13,134 bases of DNA from DATFXF01 sp035258565 (GCA_035258565.1 DATFXF010000027.1:1-13134), one strand, 5' to 3'. Numbered from the stretch's first letter, positions 5,709-12,649 are shown. Numbers and translations: made by a program. Notes: generated by a model from the letters alone, not told the origin.

Positions 5709-6083
5709 CTATCCGGCCCAGGCCAAGGCCACGCCGAGGCACACCAGCAGCACGCCCACCCACCGCAGGCCGTTCACCCGCTCCCCCAACAGAAACTTGG
5801 CGCCCAGGGCGCCGACAGCGTAGCTGAGCGCCGAAGCCGGAATCACAAAACTCACCGGGCTCCAGGAAAGCAGCGCCAAAAAGGAGTAAAAGGAGAGCGC
5901 CATCAGCGCGATACCCAGCCACATCCAGCCCACGCGGAACGCACGGCCCAGCGCGGAGAACACGACGTGCGGGGCGAAACCCTTCACCTCGCCAATGCTC
6001 TTCATCGCGCGCGTGGCGCAGATCTCCCCGCCGGTTCCGGAGAAGACGACGATGGCTAGAAACAACGCGGTACGCGTGGTCAT
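5709..6083 (-). CDS. Small four-helix EamA/SMR-type membrane protein (second of pair)
   Basis: The 124-residue protein has four hydrophobic helices and almost no loops, which is the size and layout of small multidrug resistance (SMR) and ArnE/ArnF-type half-transporters that work as dimers in the inner membrane. Helix 1 carries an acidic residue (Glu20 in GTGGEICATRAMK), comparable to the essential Glu of SMR proteins. Helix 3 contains SFVIPASALSYAVGALGAKFLLGERV, the EamA signature region, and helix 4 is GLRWVGVLLVCLGVALAW. Its start codon overlaps the stop codon of the preceding gene (ATGA, 6083-6080), indicating translational coupling and probably a heterodimer with that protein. The following gene is a lipid glycosyltransferase, so flipping of a lipid-linked sugar, as by ArnE/ArnF, is a reasonable inference. 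Drug efflux is the alternative. Confidence 0.83.
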   Translation of the reverse strand: MTTRTALFLAIVVFSGTGGEICATRAMKSIGEVKGFAPHVVFSALGRAFRVGWMWLGIALMALSFYSFLALLSWSPVSFVIPASALSYAVGALGAKFLLGERVNGLRWVGVLLVCLGVALAWAG

Positions 6084-6487
6084 TCTGGCTCCGTGGTTCG
6101 CGGAGGCGTGCGGCCCACCAGCATGACGCCTAGGCAGATGAAGCCCACGCCGGCCCAGCGCGTCGAGCTGACCGCTTCACCCAGCAGCGCATAGCCCAGC
6201 AGGGGCACGATGGCGTATCCAATCGCCGAAGCCGGCATCACGTAGCTGTAGTCCGCCCAGGAAAGGACCAGCATATAGCAGACAAAAAACATCAAGAAAC
6301 TGCCGATGCCCAGCCAGATGGTCCCGTTCACGATCGTATGGAGGAATGCCTGAACCAGCGAGGCTGGCGAAGCCACACTGACCGAGCCCACCTGCTTCAT
6401 CCCCTTGCTCAAGAGGATATCGCCCGCCGAGCTAAAGAACACCATCAGCACGACGAGCAGATGAGTCTTTCTTTTGAGCCTTTTCAT
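6080..6487 (-). CDS. Small four-helix EamA/SMR-type membrane protein (first of pair)
   Basis: This is the partner half-transporter: 135 residues with four membrane helices. The ATG at 6487 (MKRLKRKTHLLVVLMVFFSS) is preferred because it starts with a basic cytoplasmic tail directly before helix 1. An upstream in-frame start at 6577 would fall within the likely promoter and add a non-homologous, Arg/Gly-rich stretch. No clear ribosome binding site precedes 6487. Asp23 (AGDILLSKGMK) occupies the acidic position of helix 1, equivalent to Glu20 of its neighbour. Helix 3 reads YSYVMPASAIGYAIVPLLGYALLGEAV, closely parallel to the partner, so the two genes are ancient duplicates. The stop codon overlaps the partner's ATG. 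A likely promoter lies at 6580-6606. Substrate is unknown; see the partner gene for the flippase hypothesis. Confidence 0.82.
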   Translation of the reverse strand: MKRLKRKTHLLVVLMVFFSSAGDILLSKGMKQVGSVSVASPASLVQAFLHTIVNGTIWLGIGSFLMFFVCYMLVLSWADYSYVMPASAIGYAIVPLLGYALLGEAVSSTRWAGVGFICLGVMLVGRTPPRTTEPE

Positions 6488-6579
6488 GCCCAAGATCAAA
6501 GGGGATGCCCAGTCGGGGCGCCCAACCGACCCACGCCCCCGGCAACCGACCCCTCGAAGCGCGTCCCTCGAAAACATCT

Positions 6580-6606
6580 ATTCTACTCAAAAAAGAGCCC
6601 AGTCAA
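6580..6606 (-). promoter_or_regulatory. Candidate sigma-70 promoter for the EamA-EamA-glycosyltransferase unit
   Basis: On the minus strand TTGACT (6606-6601) is followed after 15 nt by TAGAAT (6585-6580). The spacing is 1-2 nt short of ideal, and shifting the -35 to TTTGAC gives 16. A run of six T lies in the spacer, so the segment could alternatively be the T tract of a weak terminator after the TolC gene (partial stem AGCTCCC/GGGCT). Transcription from here would start near 6573, making 6487 the first usable ATG. Confidence 0.4.
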
Positions 6607-6660
6607 AATGGGAGCTTTGGCCCGAGCTTGCCAGGAGGGAACCGGACAACAACGCCGCGT

Positions 6661-7971
6661 CTACTGGAAGACCCGAGCCAATTGGCCGGTCATGCGCAGC
6701 AACTCGAGCTGTGCCTGTTGGCGCTCATAGTCGGAGTCCAGGAAGGCCATCCACTTGTCACTCTCTTCGAGGCGCGCCTTTTCAACCTCGCGGAGATTCA
6801 GGCGGCCCTCCTCAAACTGCACCTGGAGTACGCGTAGGTTTTCCTGTGCGAGCTGGAGAGCGAGGCGGGCCACCTCGCGGTTGGCGTCGAGTTCGCGTGT
6901 GCGGTGCGCCTGACGGCGCACTTCCCTCTCCAGGTCGCTGCGCTTTGTCTTCAGTTCAATCTCCGCCGCGCTCAGATTGCTCTTGGCCAGGGCAACTTCG
7001 GCGGAGGTGCGCGCGCTGAAGATGGGGATCCTCACCGCGATGCCGAAGTTCAAACTATTCCGCTGAAAGCGCCGGAAGAATTGGTCGAAATTATTGGCTT
7101 TGCTGTAGAGGCTGTACTCACTGACTAGGTCCACCGTGGGCCAATAGCCGCCGCGCTCGCCCTTCAGGCGATGCTCGCGAGCGCGGCGTTCAGCCTCCGC
7201 TTGCTTCAGCTCGACGTTGTTCGCCAAGGCCATGGCGATCAAATCACGCACCGACTGATCCCCCCCGACAGGCAACTCCTCCGGGGCGACTTCGATCGGC
7301 TGATCGGCTGGGAGTCCCATCATGGCGCGCAAGTCGGCCTCCAGGGCATCTTCGCGACCCTCCAGGTGCACGATGAGCTGCTCGACGCGTGCCGCCGAAA
7401 GTTGCACCCGAGTGAGCTCCATGGGCAGCTCCAGCCCCTCGCTCCTCCGCTCCCGAGTGAGGTCCACGATCTTCTGGGCGCTTGCGCGCTCGCGCCTCAG
7501 CAGGTCGAGTGAATGGCGCACCTTGACCAGCTCGAGATATGCGGAAGCAGCGCGCGCAATCACCGTGTCGCGCGCCTGGTCGACGCCCAGCCGCTGGGCC
7601 TCGGCGCGCTCCTCGGCCGCGCGAACCTCGCCGCGGAGCGGAGGGTTCAGCACGGTCACGACGAACGAGGTGTTAAAGATCGAGGGGGCCCCGCCGGCCG
7701 CCGTCAACGGGAAGCCGCGCGTGTAGGCCGCGCCGGAACCGCCGTAGAAATTCGGGCGGAATGGCGCGCGATCCACGGCCGCCGTCTTTTCGGCAACATT
7801 CTGTCGCACGCGGGCGAGCGCCACTTCGCGGCTGTTCTCGACCGCCAGCGCCACCGCCTGCTTCAGGGTCAGCTTCTGCGGTGGTAGGGGCTCTTGGGCA
7901 GACAGATTTGCCAAGGAAAAAAGAGCAAGCGCTCCCGCACGGACGGGAGTCCTCCAGTTGATTTTGCTCAT
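6661..7971 (-). CDS. TolC-family outer-membrane efflux protein
   Basis: This is the outer-membrane channel of a multi-part exporter and would form the trimeric barrel and periplasmic tunnel that docks onto the HlyD-type adaptor. The ATG at 7971 gives 436 residues with a signal peptide (MSKINWRTPVRAGALALFSLANLSAQ, cleavage near SAQ) and has AAAGG upstream. An in-frame ATG at 8079 overlaps the permease stop codon (ATGA) but would place 36 charged residues before the signal peptide, so it is less likely. The mature protein shows the two repeated OEP units: it opens with KLTLKQAVALAVENSREVALARVRQN, then long Ala/Glu/Arg-rich helices (AAEERAEAQRLGVDQARD, ELTRVQLSAARVEQLIVHLE). A second unit starts near RDLIAMALANNVELKQAEAE and ends with LEREVRRQAHRTRELDANRE and KARLEESDKW. 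Length is in the normal 400-500 range. Confidence 0.9.
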   Translation of the reverse strand: MSKINWRTPVRAGALALFSLANLSAQEPLPPQKLTLKQAVALAVENSREVALARVRQNVAEKTAAVDRAPFRPNFYGGSGAAYTRGFPLTAAGGAPSIFNTSFVVTVLNPPLRGEVRAAEERAEAQRLGVDQARDTVIARAASAYLELVKVRHSLDLLRRERASAQKIVDLTRERRSEGLELPMELTRVQLSAARVEQLIVHLEGREDALEADLRAMMGLPADQPIEVAPEELPVGGDQSVRDLIAMALANNVELKQAEAERRAREHRLKGERGGYWPTVDLVSEYSLYSKANNFDQFFRRFQRNSLNFGIAVRIPIFSARTSAEVALAKSNLSAAEIELKTKRSDLEREVRRQAHRTRELDANREVARLALQLAQENLRVLQVQFEEGRLNLREVEKARLEESDKWMAFLDSDYERQQAQLELLRMTGQLARVFQ

Positions 7972-8075
7972 GGCACCTTTTCCCTCGATTCCTTTTGAAA
8001 ATAGGCTTGAGCGAGTCGGGGGCCGTCGGATCCAACGTATTCTCATGGTTCGTTTGTGGTTCGTAGGATCATGGC

Positions 8076-9275
8076 TCATTCGTATCGCAACGATTCGGTC
8101 GGTGGAAGCTTGGCGGCCTTGCTCGCCGGCAAGTAGCCGAAGAAGATTCCCGTCGAGCAGGTCACCAGGAAAGCCACCCCAACGGAAAGTCCGGAGATGG
8201 GCACGCGGAGATTGCCCGGGAGCAACGGCTGAATGAGAACCGGAATGCTGACGCCGATCAAGACGCCAACGACCGCGCCCATGCCGCTGATCAAGAAGGC
8301 CTCGATCAAAAACTGATAGAGGATGTCGGAGTGGGGCGCGCCGACGGCTTTGCGGATCCCGATCTCGCGGGTTCGCTCGGTTACCGTGACCAGCATGATA
8401 TTCATGATGCCGACGCCGCTGATCAGCAAAGCGATCGACGCGATCACAAGCAGCACAACCGTCAGAGCGTGCGAGATGCTGCGCGCCGCATCCAGGATCG
8501 AGCTCAGGTTTTGTACGTTATACACCGCGCCGGGCGAATGTCGGCTTTTCAGGACTCGCTCCACTTGGCGCGTGACCGAAGGTACATCGTCGGGCCGGCG
8601 TGCCTGCGCGTAAAGCACCTGAAGTATTTCCGTGCCCGTGTAGTATTTCATCAGCGGAAAGGGAATAATAGCCGACTCCCGCTGGATCTCGGAGAGCCCG
8701 AAGGTGGCCACGCGCTCCCGGAAAACTCCTACCACAGTGAAGCGAAGCTCGCCAGCCCGAAGACTCTTGCCAACCGGATCTTCGTAGGGAAAGATACGGT
8801 CGGCGAGATCCTTGGTGACCAGGCAGACCTTGCTCCGCGATTGCATGTCGTCGGTGTCGAAGAATCGGCCGCGCAGGATCACCAGGTGGCGAATGGTCTG
8901 GAAGCCCTCGGTCACGCCCACCAGGCTGATCGGCCGTTCCTGGCCGTCAACGGCGACGGCCATGGGGATGTCCCGTGTCCCCGCGACCTCCCCCACCTGT
9001 GGAATGCCAGCCTTCACGGCCTCCAAATCCCCCAGGGTGATTTCGTTGCTGAGCGCGCGCGCCTGTTGCGGAGTGCTCAGGTATTCGGCCCAGACCAGAT
9101 TCGAGCCCACGCTTTCGATCTGCCCGGTCACGTAGCGCCGACCCGTCAGCGCCACCGTCACTACCAGCACCAGACACGCACTGCCGATCACCACGCCCAG
9201 CATGGTCAGAAAGGCCCGGAGCTTGTTGGCCCGGAGTGCGTCACAGGCGACAAGAAAAGTTTCCCAGCGGAACAT
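8076..9275 (-). CDS. MacB/FtsX-type ABC transporter permease (no ATPase domain)
   Basis: This inner-membrane subunit belongs to the MacB superfamily, in which ATP hydrolysis by a partner drives a mechanical movement in the periplasm rather than transport through the membrane. The 399 residues show the expected order. Helix 1 is at about 21-45 (AFLTMLGVVIGSACLVLVV) and the large periplasmic MacB_PCD domain spans 46-270. The FtsX domain follows with helices at about 271-297, 325-352 and 370-390. The cytoplasmic segment ERTREIGIRKAVGA (300-313), which contacts the ATPase, is intact, so an ATPase partner is expected. None is encoded in the window. The gene is 63 bp after the TPR gene and its stop codon is close to the TolC gene. 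The start at 9275 has only a weak purine stretch upstream. Confidence 0.92.
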   Translation of the reverse strand: MFRWETFLVACDALRANKLRAFLTMLGVVIGSACLVLVVTVALTGRRYVTGQIESVGSNLVWAEYLSTPQQARALSNEITLGDLEAVKAGIPQVGEVAGTRDIPMAVAVDGQERPISLVGVTEGFQTIRHLVILRGRFFDTDDMQSRSKVCLVTKDLADRIFPYEDPVGKSLRAGELRFTVVGVFRERVATFGLSEIQRESAIIPFPLMKYYTGTEILQVLYAQARRPDDVPSVTRQVERVLKSRHSPGAVYNVQNLSSILDAARSISHALTVVLLVIASIALLISGVGIMNIMLVTVTERTREIGIRKAVGAPHSDILYQFLIEAFLISGMGAVVGVLIGVSIPVLIQPLLPGNLRVPISGLSVGVAFLVTCSTGIFFGYLPASKAAKLPPTESLRYE

Positions 9276-9338
9276 TGCTCGCTCAGAGATACTTTAAGCC
9301 TAACCCAGTAAAGATCGACAGACAAAAGCGCCCGAAGT

Positions 9339-10367
9339 TCAGGTTCCGGGGGAGCAGCGGCGCAGGCGGCGCAGTGCCTCCTGCGCCACCTGGTCATGAG
9401 GCTCTAACTCCAGGGCCTTGCGGTACTGTTCGACGGCTGCCTGGCACTGGCCCTCTCGTTCGTAGAGCCGCCCGAGCCACTCATGAGCGGAGGCATGGGA
9501 AGGAAGATCGCTGCGCTGCGGTGCAGTTTCGAGATAGGTCTTCAAAAGACGCTCGGCTTCCGGGAGTTTATTCCCCGCCAGAACTCGTACTGCACCGCGG
9601 TAGTAGGCCAACCGGCGGTCCCCGGGATCCACTCGTGCCGCCGCCTCAATGGCTTCCTCTGCATGGCTGGCGTCGTTGTGGCTCAGGTAGAAGTCGGCGA
9701 CGTCGAAATACGGCGAAACTCTCGTCGGCTTTGCCAGAAGTACCTGGCGAAATTCAGCCTCAGCCTGATCGAACTTCTTCTTGGCGGCGAAATGGTCACC
9801 TCGGGCCAGGTGGCCCTCGATAGGATCGAGGCTCGCGAGCTCCTGGATTTGCCGCAGCGCCTTATCGTCGCCTCCACCGGCAATGCCAGGCGCGCGATAG
9901 TAGAACTCAATTAGATCGCGCTGAGCGGCGAGGTTTTGCGGGTCGCACCGCACAGCCTCCTCAAACTCATGCACGGTCTTCTTCGCCAGGGAAAGCCCGG
10001 AGAACCAACTGGCGTGCTCCGCCTTGCGCCCGTACGCCCGGCCTAGCCAGAGGTGATACTCGGAATTGGAAGGCGCGAGCTCCACTGCGCGCCTCGCACT
10101 CGAGATGGCGCGGTCGTACTCACCGAGTTCGAAGTAGCAGCGTGCCAGCCAGTAATAAAAAGCGGGATTCTGTGCGTCCTGGGCGAGCGCGGTCCGGAGG
10201 ATGGCCGCAGCCTGCTGATACTTGCCGTTCTCAAACTCCCTGGAGGCCTCGGCAATCGGACCGTCCGCGGCGAAGACGGCTGCTGCAAGGAGTAGAGCTA
10301 CGAGCGCAGCGGAAATCCTCGCCGGAGCGCGGATCCGTGCGAAACGGGATGGTTGCCGCCGGAACAT
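9339..10367 (-). CDS. Exported TPR-repeat protein
   Basis: The 342-residue protein is built mostly from tetratricopeptide repeats, 34-residue helix pairs that bind other proteins. A basic N-terminus (MFRRQPSRFARIRAPAR) followed by ISAALVALLLAAAVFAADG looks like a signal peptide, with cleavage near VFA, so the protein is probably periplasmic. Clear repeats run from NPAFYYWLARCYFELGEYDRAISSARRAVELAPS (about 62-95) through SEYHLWLGRAYGRKAE, and near the C-terminus AHEWLGRLYEREGQCQAAVEQYRKALELEPH. The middle is more divergent. It starts 12 bp after the adaptor gene and lies before the permease gene, so it is co-transcribed with them. A scaffold or assembly role for the export complex is inferred from this position. 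TPR proteins are not standard parts of MacAB-TolC systems. Confidence 0.88.
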   Translation of the reverse strand: MFRRQPSRFARIRAPARISAALVALLLAAAVFAADGPIAEASREFENGKYQQAAAILRTALAQDAQNPAFYYWLARCYFELGEYDRAISSARRAVELAPSNSEYHLWLGRAYGRKAEHASWFSGLSLAKKTVHEFEEAVRCDPQNLAAQRDLIEFYYRAPGIAGGGDDKALRQIQELASLDPIEGHLARGDHFAAKKKFDQAEAEFRQVLLAKPTRVSPYFDVADFYLSHNDASHAEEAIEAAARVDPGDRRLAYYRGAVRVLAGNKLPEAERLLKTYLETAPQRSDLPSHASAHEWLGRLYEREGQCQAAVEQYRKALELEPHDQVAQEALRRLRRCSPGT

Positions 10368-10379
10368 CTCTCGATCGAC

Positions 10380-11630
10380 TCATTCCATGGGGATGACGCG
10401 GACCCTCATATCCTCGCGCAGTTCCACGTCGCTTGGCAGCGCCACCATTTCTCCCTCGCGCAGCCCATCCAGCACCTCATAATTGGCGGCGCCAGCCATG
10501 CCCACGTGGATCTCCCGCCTCTGGAGACGGCTCGTTCCCAGGCTCCCGTTCTCGACCACATAGACAATGCGACGGGTGCCCTCCGAGTACACGGCCCCGC
10601 GCGGCACGACCAGGGCATTCTGGCGCTCCCGGAGGTGGATGCGAACGTCCACGTTGGTGTTAGGCAGCAATTCGAGTTTGCTGTTGTCCACCGAGCAGAG
10701 CACTTCGCCCACGCTGCGCGATCCCCGCGCCACCACTTGCTTGGGGATTTGCTCGGTCCGGCCTGACCAAGTGCGGCTAGGCAGAGCATCCCAGGTGATC
10801 TCGACCGTCTGGTTGGGTTCGAGCGCACCCAGTTCCGGCTCGTCAATAAAGGCACGCACGCGGACGCGCCGTAGGTCTGCCATTTCCGCAAGCAGGTCGC
10901 CGACCTTGACGTAATCCCCCGTGCGAACGGGCAACGCGTAGAGCGTGCCGTCCACCGGGGCAACCACCCGGGCCGAGCGGGCCTTGGCCTCGAGGGCGTT
11001 CACCTCGGCGCGCGCCTGATCGGCCAGCAAGCTCGCACGCTCCACTTCCAGCTGCGCGCGCCGCGTGAACTCAGCCTTGGTCTTCGAGAAGCGCTGCCAA
11101 TCGGCCTCCGCGCGCTCGAGAGCAATCTGGTTTTGATCGAGTTCGGCTTTCGTCGCCGCCTGCTGCGACACCAACCGCTCGAGCGCTTCCCGCTCGCGTC
11201 TCAGGCGCTCACGTTCAAGTGTGGCCTTGTGCAGGTCGCTATCGAGTTGCGCGACTTGGTCCGCTCGGCCGCCAGCCCGCGCGGCCCGCAGATCGTCCTG
11301 CGCGGAGATCAAACGCTCGCGCGCACGCGCCAGGTCGGCGCGGATCTCCTCGGCGCTGAGGCTGAGCAACAACTGGCCACGCTTCACGGCTTGGCCTTCG
11401 GCAGCGGCGAGCTTCTCTACAAAGGTCGGGAATTCCGCGCGCATCGAGTAGGGTGTGATGGGCTCGACCTTGCCGTTGCTGGAGATCGTGGCTCTCAGGT
11501 TTTCGCGCCCCGTGCGAACGACGGCCACGCGCGCCACCGGCTGGCGGCCGCTCAGCTTCACGAGCGCCGCAACCAGCAAGAGGGCCGCAAGCAAACCGAT
11601 CCAGATTCGCCTTCTGAAAACCCAGTCCAT
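10380..11630 (-). CDS. HlyD/MacA-type periplasmic adaptor (membrane fusion) protein
   Basis: This first gene of the exporter unit encodes the subunit that bridges the inner-membrane permease and the TolC channel. The 416 residues have one N-terminal membrane anchor (WIGLLAALLLVAALV, about 10-24), the first half of the lipoyl domain (SSNGKVEPI to LLLSLSAEEIR, about 51-97), and a long charged Ala/Arg/Glu coiled-coil hairpin (about 98-218). The second lipoyl half follows (RVVAPVDGTLYALPVRTGDYV, starting at 221), and then barrel and membrane-proximal domains (ALVVPRGAV, VHVG-type strand REIHVGMAG, VLDGLREGEMVALPSD). Domain order and length are normal for MacA/HlyD proteins. AGGGGCAGGA lies just before the ATG at 11630. 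A promoter is proposed at 11731-11739. Exported substrate is unknown. Confidence 0.92.
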   Translation of the reverse strand: MDWVFRRRIWIGLLAALLLVAALVKLSGRQPVARVAVVRTGRENLRATISSNGKVEPITPYSMRAEFPTFVEKLAAAEGQAVKRGQLLLSLSAEEIRADLARARERLISAQDDLRAARAGGRADQVAQLDSDLHKATLERERLRREREALERLVSQQAATKAELDQNQIALERAEADWQRFSKTKAEFTRRAQLEVERASLLADQARAEVNALEAKARSARVVAPVDGTLYALPVRTGDYVKVGDLLAEMADLRRVRVRAFIDEPELGALEPNQTVEITWDALPSRTWSGRTEQIPKQVVARGSRSVGEVLCSVDNSKLELLPNTNVDVRIHLRERQNALVVPRGAVYSEGTRRIVYVVENGSLGTSRLQRREIHVGMAGAANYEVLDGLREGEMVALPSDVELREDMRVRVIPME

Positions 11631-11730
11631 TCCTGCCCCTGGCGTCCCGGATGCCTTGCCGGACGCCCCTCCGTCTCGAGACTCTCCTCCGCGTGCCCGG
11701 CGAGCCCCTGGGGGGGCTCAAAATCATTCC

Positions 11731-11739
11731 ATTCTAGCA
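11731..11739 (-). promoter_or_regulatory. Extended -10 promoter element for the adaptor/efflux unit
   Basis: On the minus strand TGCTAGAAT (11739-11731) is an extended -10. It lies about 100 bp upstream of the adaptor ATG. No recognisable -35 is present at 17 nt, which is common for extended -10 promoters. It is divergent from the promoter at 11794-11802 on the other strand, with about 55 bp between them. Confidence 0.5.
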
Positions 11740-11764
11740 GAGAGCCAGAACGGCTGCCTATTCT

Positions 11765-11776
11765 TGTGGCTCCACA
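11765..11776. promoter_or_regulatory. Palindrome between the divergent promoters, possible operator
   Basis: TGTGGCTCCACA is a 5-bp perfect inverted repeat with a 2-bp centre. It lies between the -10 boxes of the efflux unit and the receiver-like gene. It is well placed for a shared regulator, but a 12-bp palindrome could arise by chance. Confidence 0.35.
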
Positions 11777-11793
11777 GGCCACTCTCTAAGGGA

Positions 11794-11802
11794 TGCTATA
11801 CT
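11794..11802 (+). promoter_or_regulatory. Extended -10 promoter element for the receiver-like gene
   Basis: TGCTATACT (11794-11802) matches the extended -10 pattern TGn-TATAnT well. Transcription would begin near 11809, which excludes an in-frame start at 11793 and leaves 11814 or 11859 as the possible start codons. Confidence 0.55.
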
Positions 11803-11858
11803 GGCGAGGGAGGATGCCGAGGCGGAGCCCCTTCTCCAATTCTGGCTCCTCCGCTCGG

Positions 11859-12215
11859 ATGCCGATCGTATTCGTCATCTCCAAAGACTGGACGCTGCGC
11901 GCTCTCGTTCGCGCCGAGCTGCGCCATGCGGGCATAGAGGCGCTGGGCATGGAGTCGGTGGATGACGCGGGGCGGGCCATTGCCGAGGGGCACGCTCCTT
12001 CAGCGATTGTGCTCGATGCCGCTCAAGAACCTGATGCTTCCATGGAGAGGCAGGCGCTTCGGAACTTAGCGGGGCGCGTGCCGGTGGTGCTGGTGGCCTC
12101 CAGGGTCGAGCGGGCCGTGCCGCTCGAAGGGGCAGCGGCGCTCGTCTACCGCCCTGTGCGCGTGATCGAGATCGTCGCGCGAGTCAAAGAGCTCCTCGGC
12201 GGGCAGGCAGCCTAG
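11859..12215 (+). CDS. Small receiver-like (CheY-type fold) protein, degenerate
   Basis: The start at 11859 gives 118 residues beginning MPIVFVISKDWTLRALVRAEL, which matches the first strand and helix of a response-regulator receiver domain. The alternative ATG at 11814 follows GGGAGG with no spacing and adds a low-complexity Arg/Ser stretch. The alternation of strands and helices over 118 residues fits a stand-alone receiver. IVLDAA places Asp53 at the phospho-acceptor position. However, the usual pair of acidic residues after strand 1 is replaced by SKD, and the conserved Lys before Pro near strand 5 is Arg98 (VYRPV). Phosphorylation may therefore be weak or absent. There is no output domain and no histidine kinase next to it. 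It is divergent from the efflux unit, with which it could share regulation. The family call is by fold pattern, not by strong motifs. Confidence 0.7.
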   Translation: MPIVFVISKDWTLRALVRAELRHAGIEALGMESVDDAGRAIAEGHAPSAIVLDAAQEPDASMERQALRNLAGRVPVVLVASRVERAVPLEGAAALVYRPVRVIEIVARVKELLGGQAA

Positions 12216-12280
12216 CCGCGGCAACAGCCTTCCTTTCGCTTGCGGCGCCCGGCCATCCGCCGCCAGTGGCTTTAGTGGCA

Positions 12281-12289
12281 TGCTAGAAT
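12281..12289 (+). promoter_or_regulatory. Extended -10 promoter element for the zinc-ribbon gene
   Basis: TGCTAGAAT (12281-12289) ends 6 bases before the ATG at 12296. A start of transcription about 7 nt after the -10 would coincide with the A of the ATG, so the message would be leaderless or nearly so. No -35 or ribosome binding site is seen. Confidence 0.5.
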
Positions 12290-12295
12290 CAGGCC

Positions 12296-12457
12296 ATGAG
12301 CCCTCAAGAGACCACCACAGAGAAAGCGAAAGCGGAGCACAAGGCCCCGAGCGGGCCAATGATCCATCGCGTCTGCATCACCTGCAACAACATGTTCCGC
12401 GTGTCGCCCGACCACTACGACGCCAAGCAGTGTCCGAATTGCCATAAGGAGGATTAG
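12296..12457 (+). CDS. Small zinc-ribbon protein (53 residues)
   Basis: This short gene encodes 53 residues. The first 20 are a charged, probably disordered tail rich in Lys, Glu and Thr (MSPQETTTEKAKAEHKAPSG). The rest is a compact zinc ribbon, HRVCITCNNMFRVSPDHY followed by QCPNCHKED. Cys27/Cys30 and Cys46/Cys49 form two CxxC knuckles 15 residues apart, the classic four-cysteine zinc site of rubredoxin-like ribbons. There is no membrane segment or signal peptide, so it is cytoplasmic. Such small ribbons bind nucleic acid or protein, but the exact role cannot be told. It follows the receiver-like gene by 80 bp with its own promoter-like element. Support comes from the conserved knuckle geometry and the clean ATG-to-TAG frame. 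No ribosome binding site is visible. Confidence 0.75.
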   Translation: MSPQETTTEKAKAEHKAPSGPMIHRVCITCNNMFRVSPDHYDAKQCPNCHKED

Positions 12458-12505
12458 TGCCGTTCCGACTCGTTCGACCCGAGCTCCAGCGCGCAGTCGA
12501 GCGAC
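12458..12505. other. Short intergenic gap
   Basis: Between the zinc-ribbon stop codon and the propeller remnant nothing is recognisable. The two units converge here without a clear bidirectional terminator. Confidence 0.35.
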
Positions 12506-12649
12506 CTAGCATATATTCGCTTGGTTGCTAACGAACAGGAGCGGGTCGTCCGGGCTGAACAAGGGCACGTTGGAATTCACGAATGGTGAGACTGGGATGG
12601 GTGTCAGTGCGCCGGGATCCGGGTCGAGGGCGAAGACACAAGCGTCGAC
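12506..12649 (-). pseudogene. Probable beta-propeller protein remnant
   Basis: A 47-codon frame ending in TAG reads as protein-like sequence: VFALDPDPGALTPIPVSPF, then VNSNVPLFSPDDPLLFVSNQ. The pattern (strand, DP-x-x-GALTP, G/S-SPF, then P-x-x-x-LLFVSN) is that of lactonase/YVTN-type beta-propeller blades. Codon third positions are mostly G or C, as in real genes here. There is no start codon, and an in-frame TGA lies about 11 codons upstream of the first matching residue, so it is at best a decayed fragment. A neighbouring frame may carry more of it, which would imply a frameshift. Identification is by pattern only. Confidence 0.4.

Noticed and set aside
6488..6577. Upstream start for the first EamA-type gene
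   Set aside because: It adds 30 Arg/Gly-rich residues before helix 1, and the codon lies about at the expected transcription start of the candidate promoter.
7972..8079. Upstream ATG for the TolC gene overlapping the permease stop codon
   Set aside because: It would bury the signal peptide behind 36 charged residues. The ATGA overlap is suggestive, but the export signal favours 7971.
8331..9311. Plus-strand 326-codon open frame
   Set aside because: It is the exact antisense of the MacB-type permease gene and is His/Arg/Ala-rich, with no domain likeness. This is a typical shadow in high-GC DNA.
11133..11789. Plus-strand 218-codon open frame
   Set aside because: It is antisense to the HlyD-type adaptor gene and its promoter region, has no ribosome binding site and matches no family.
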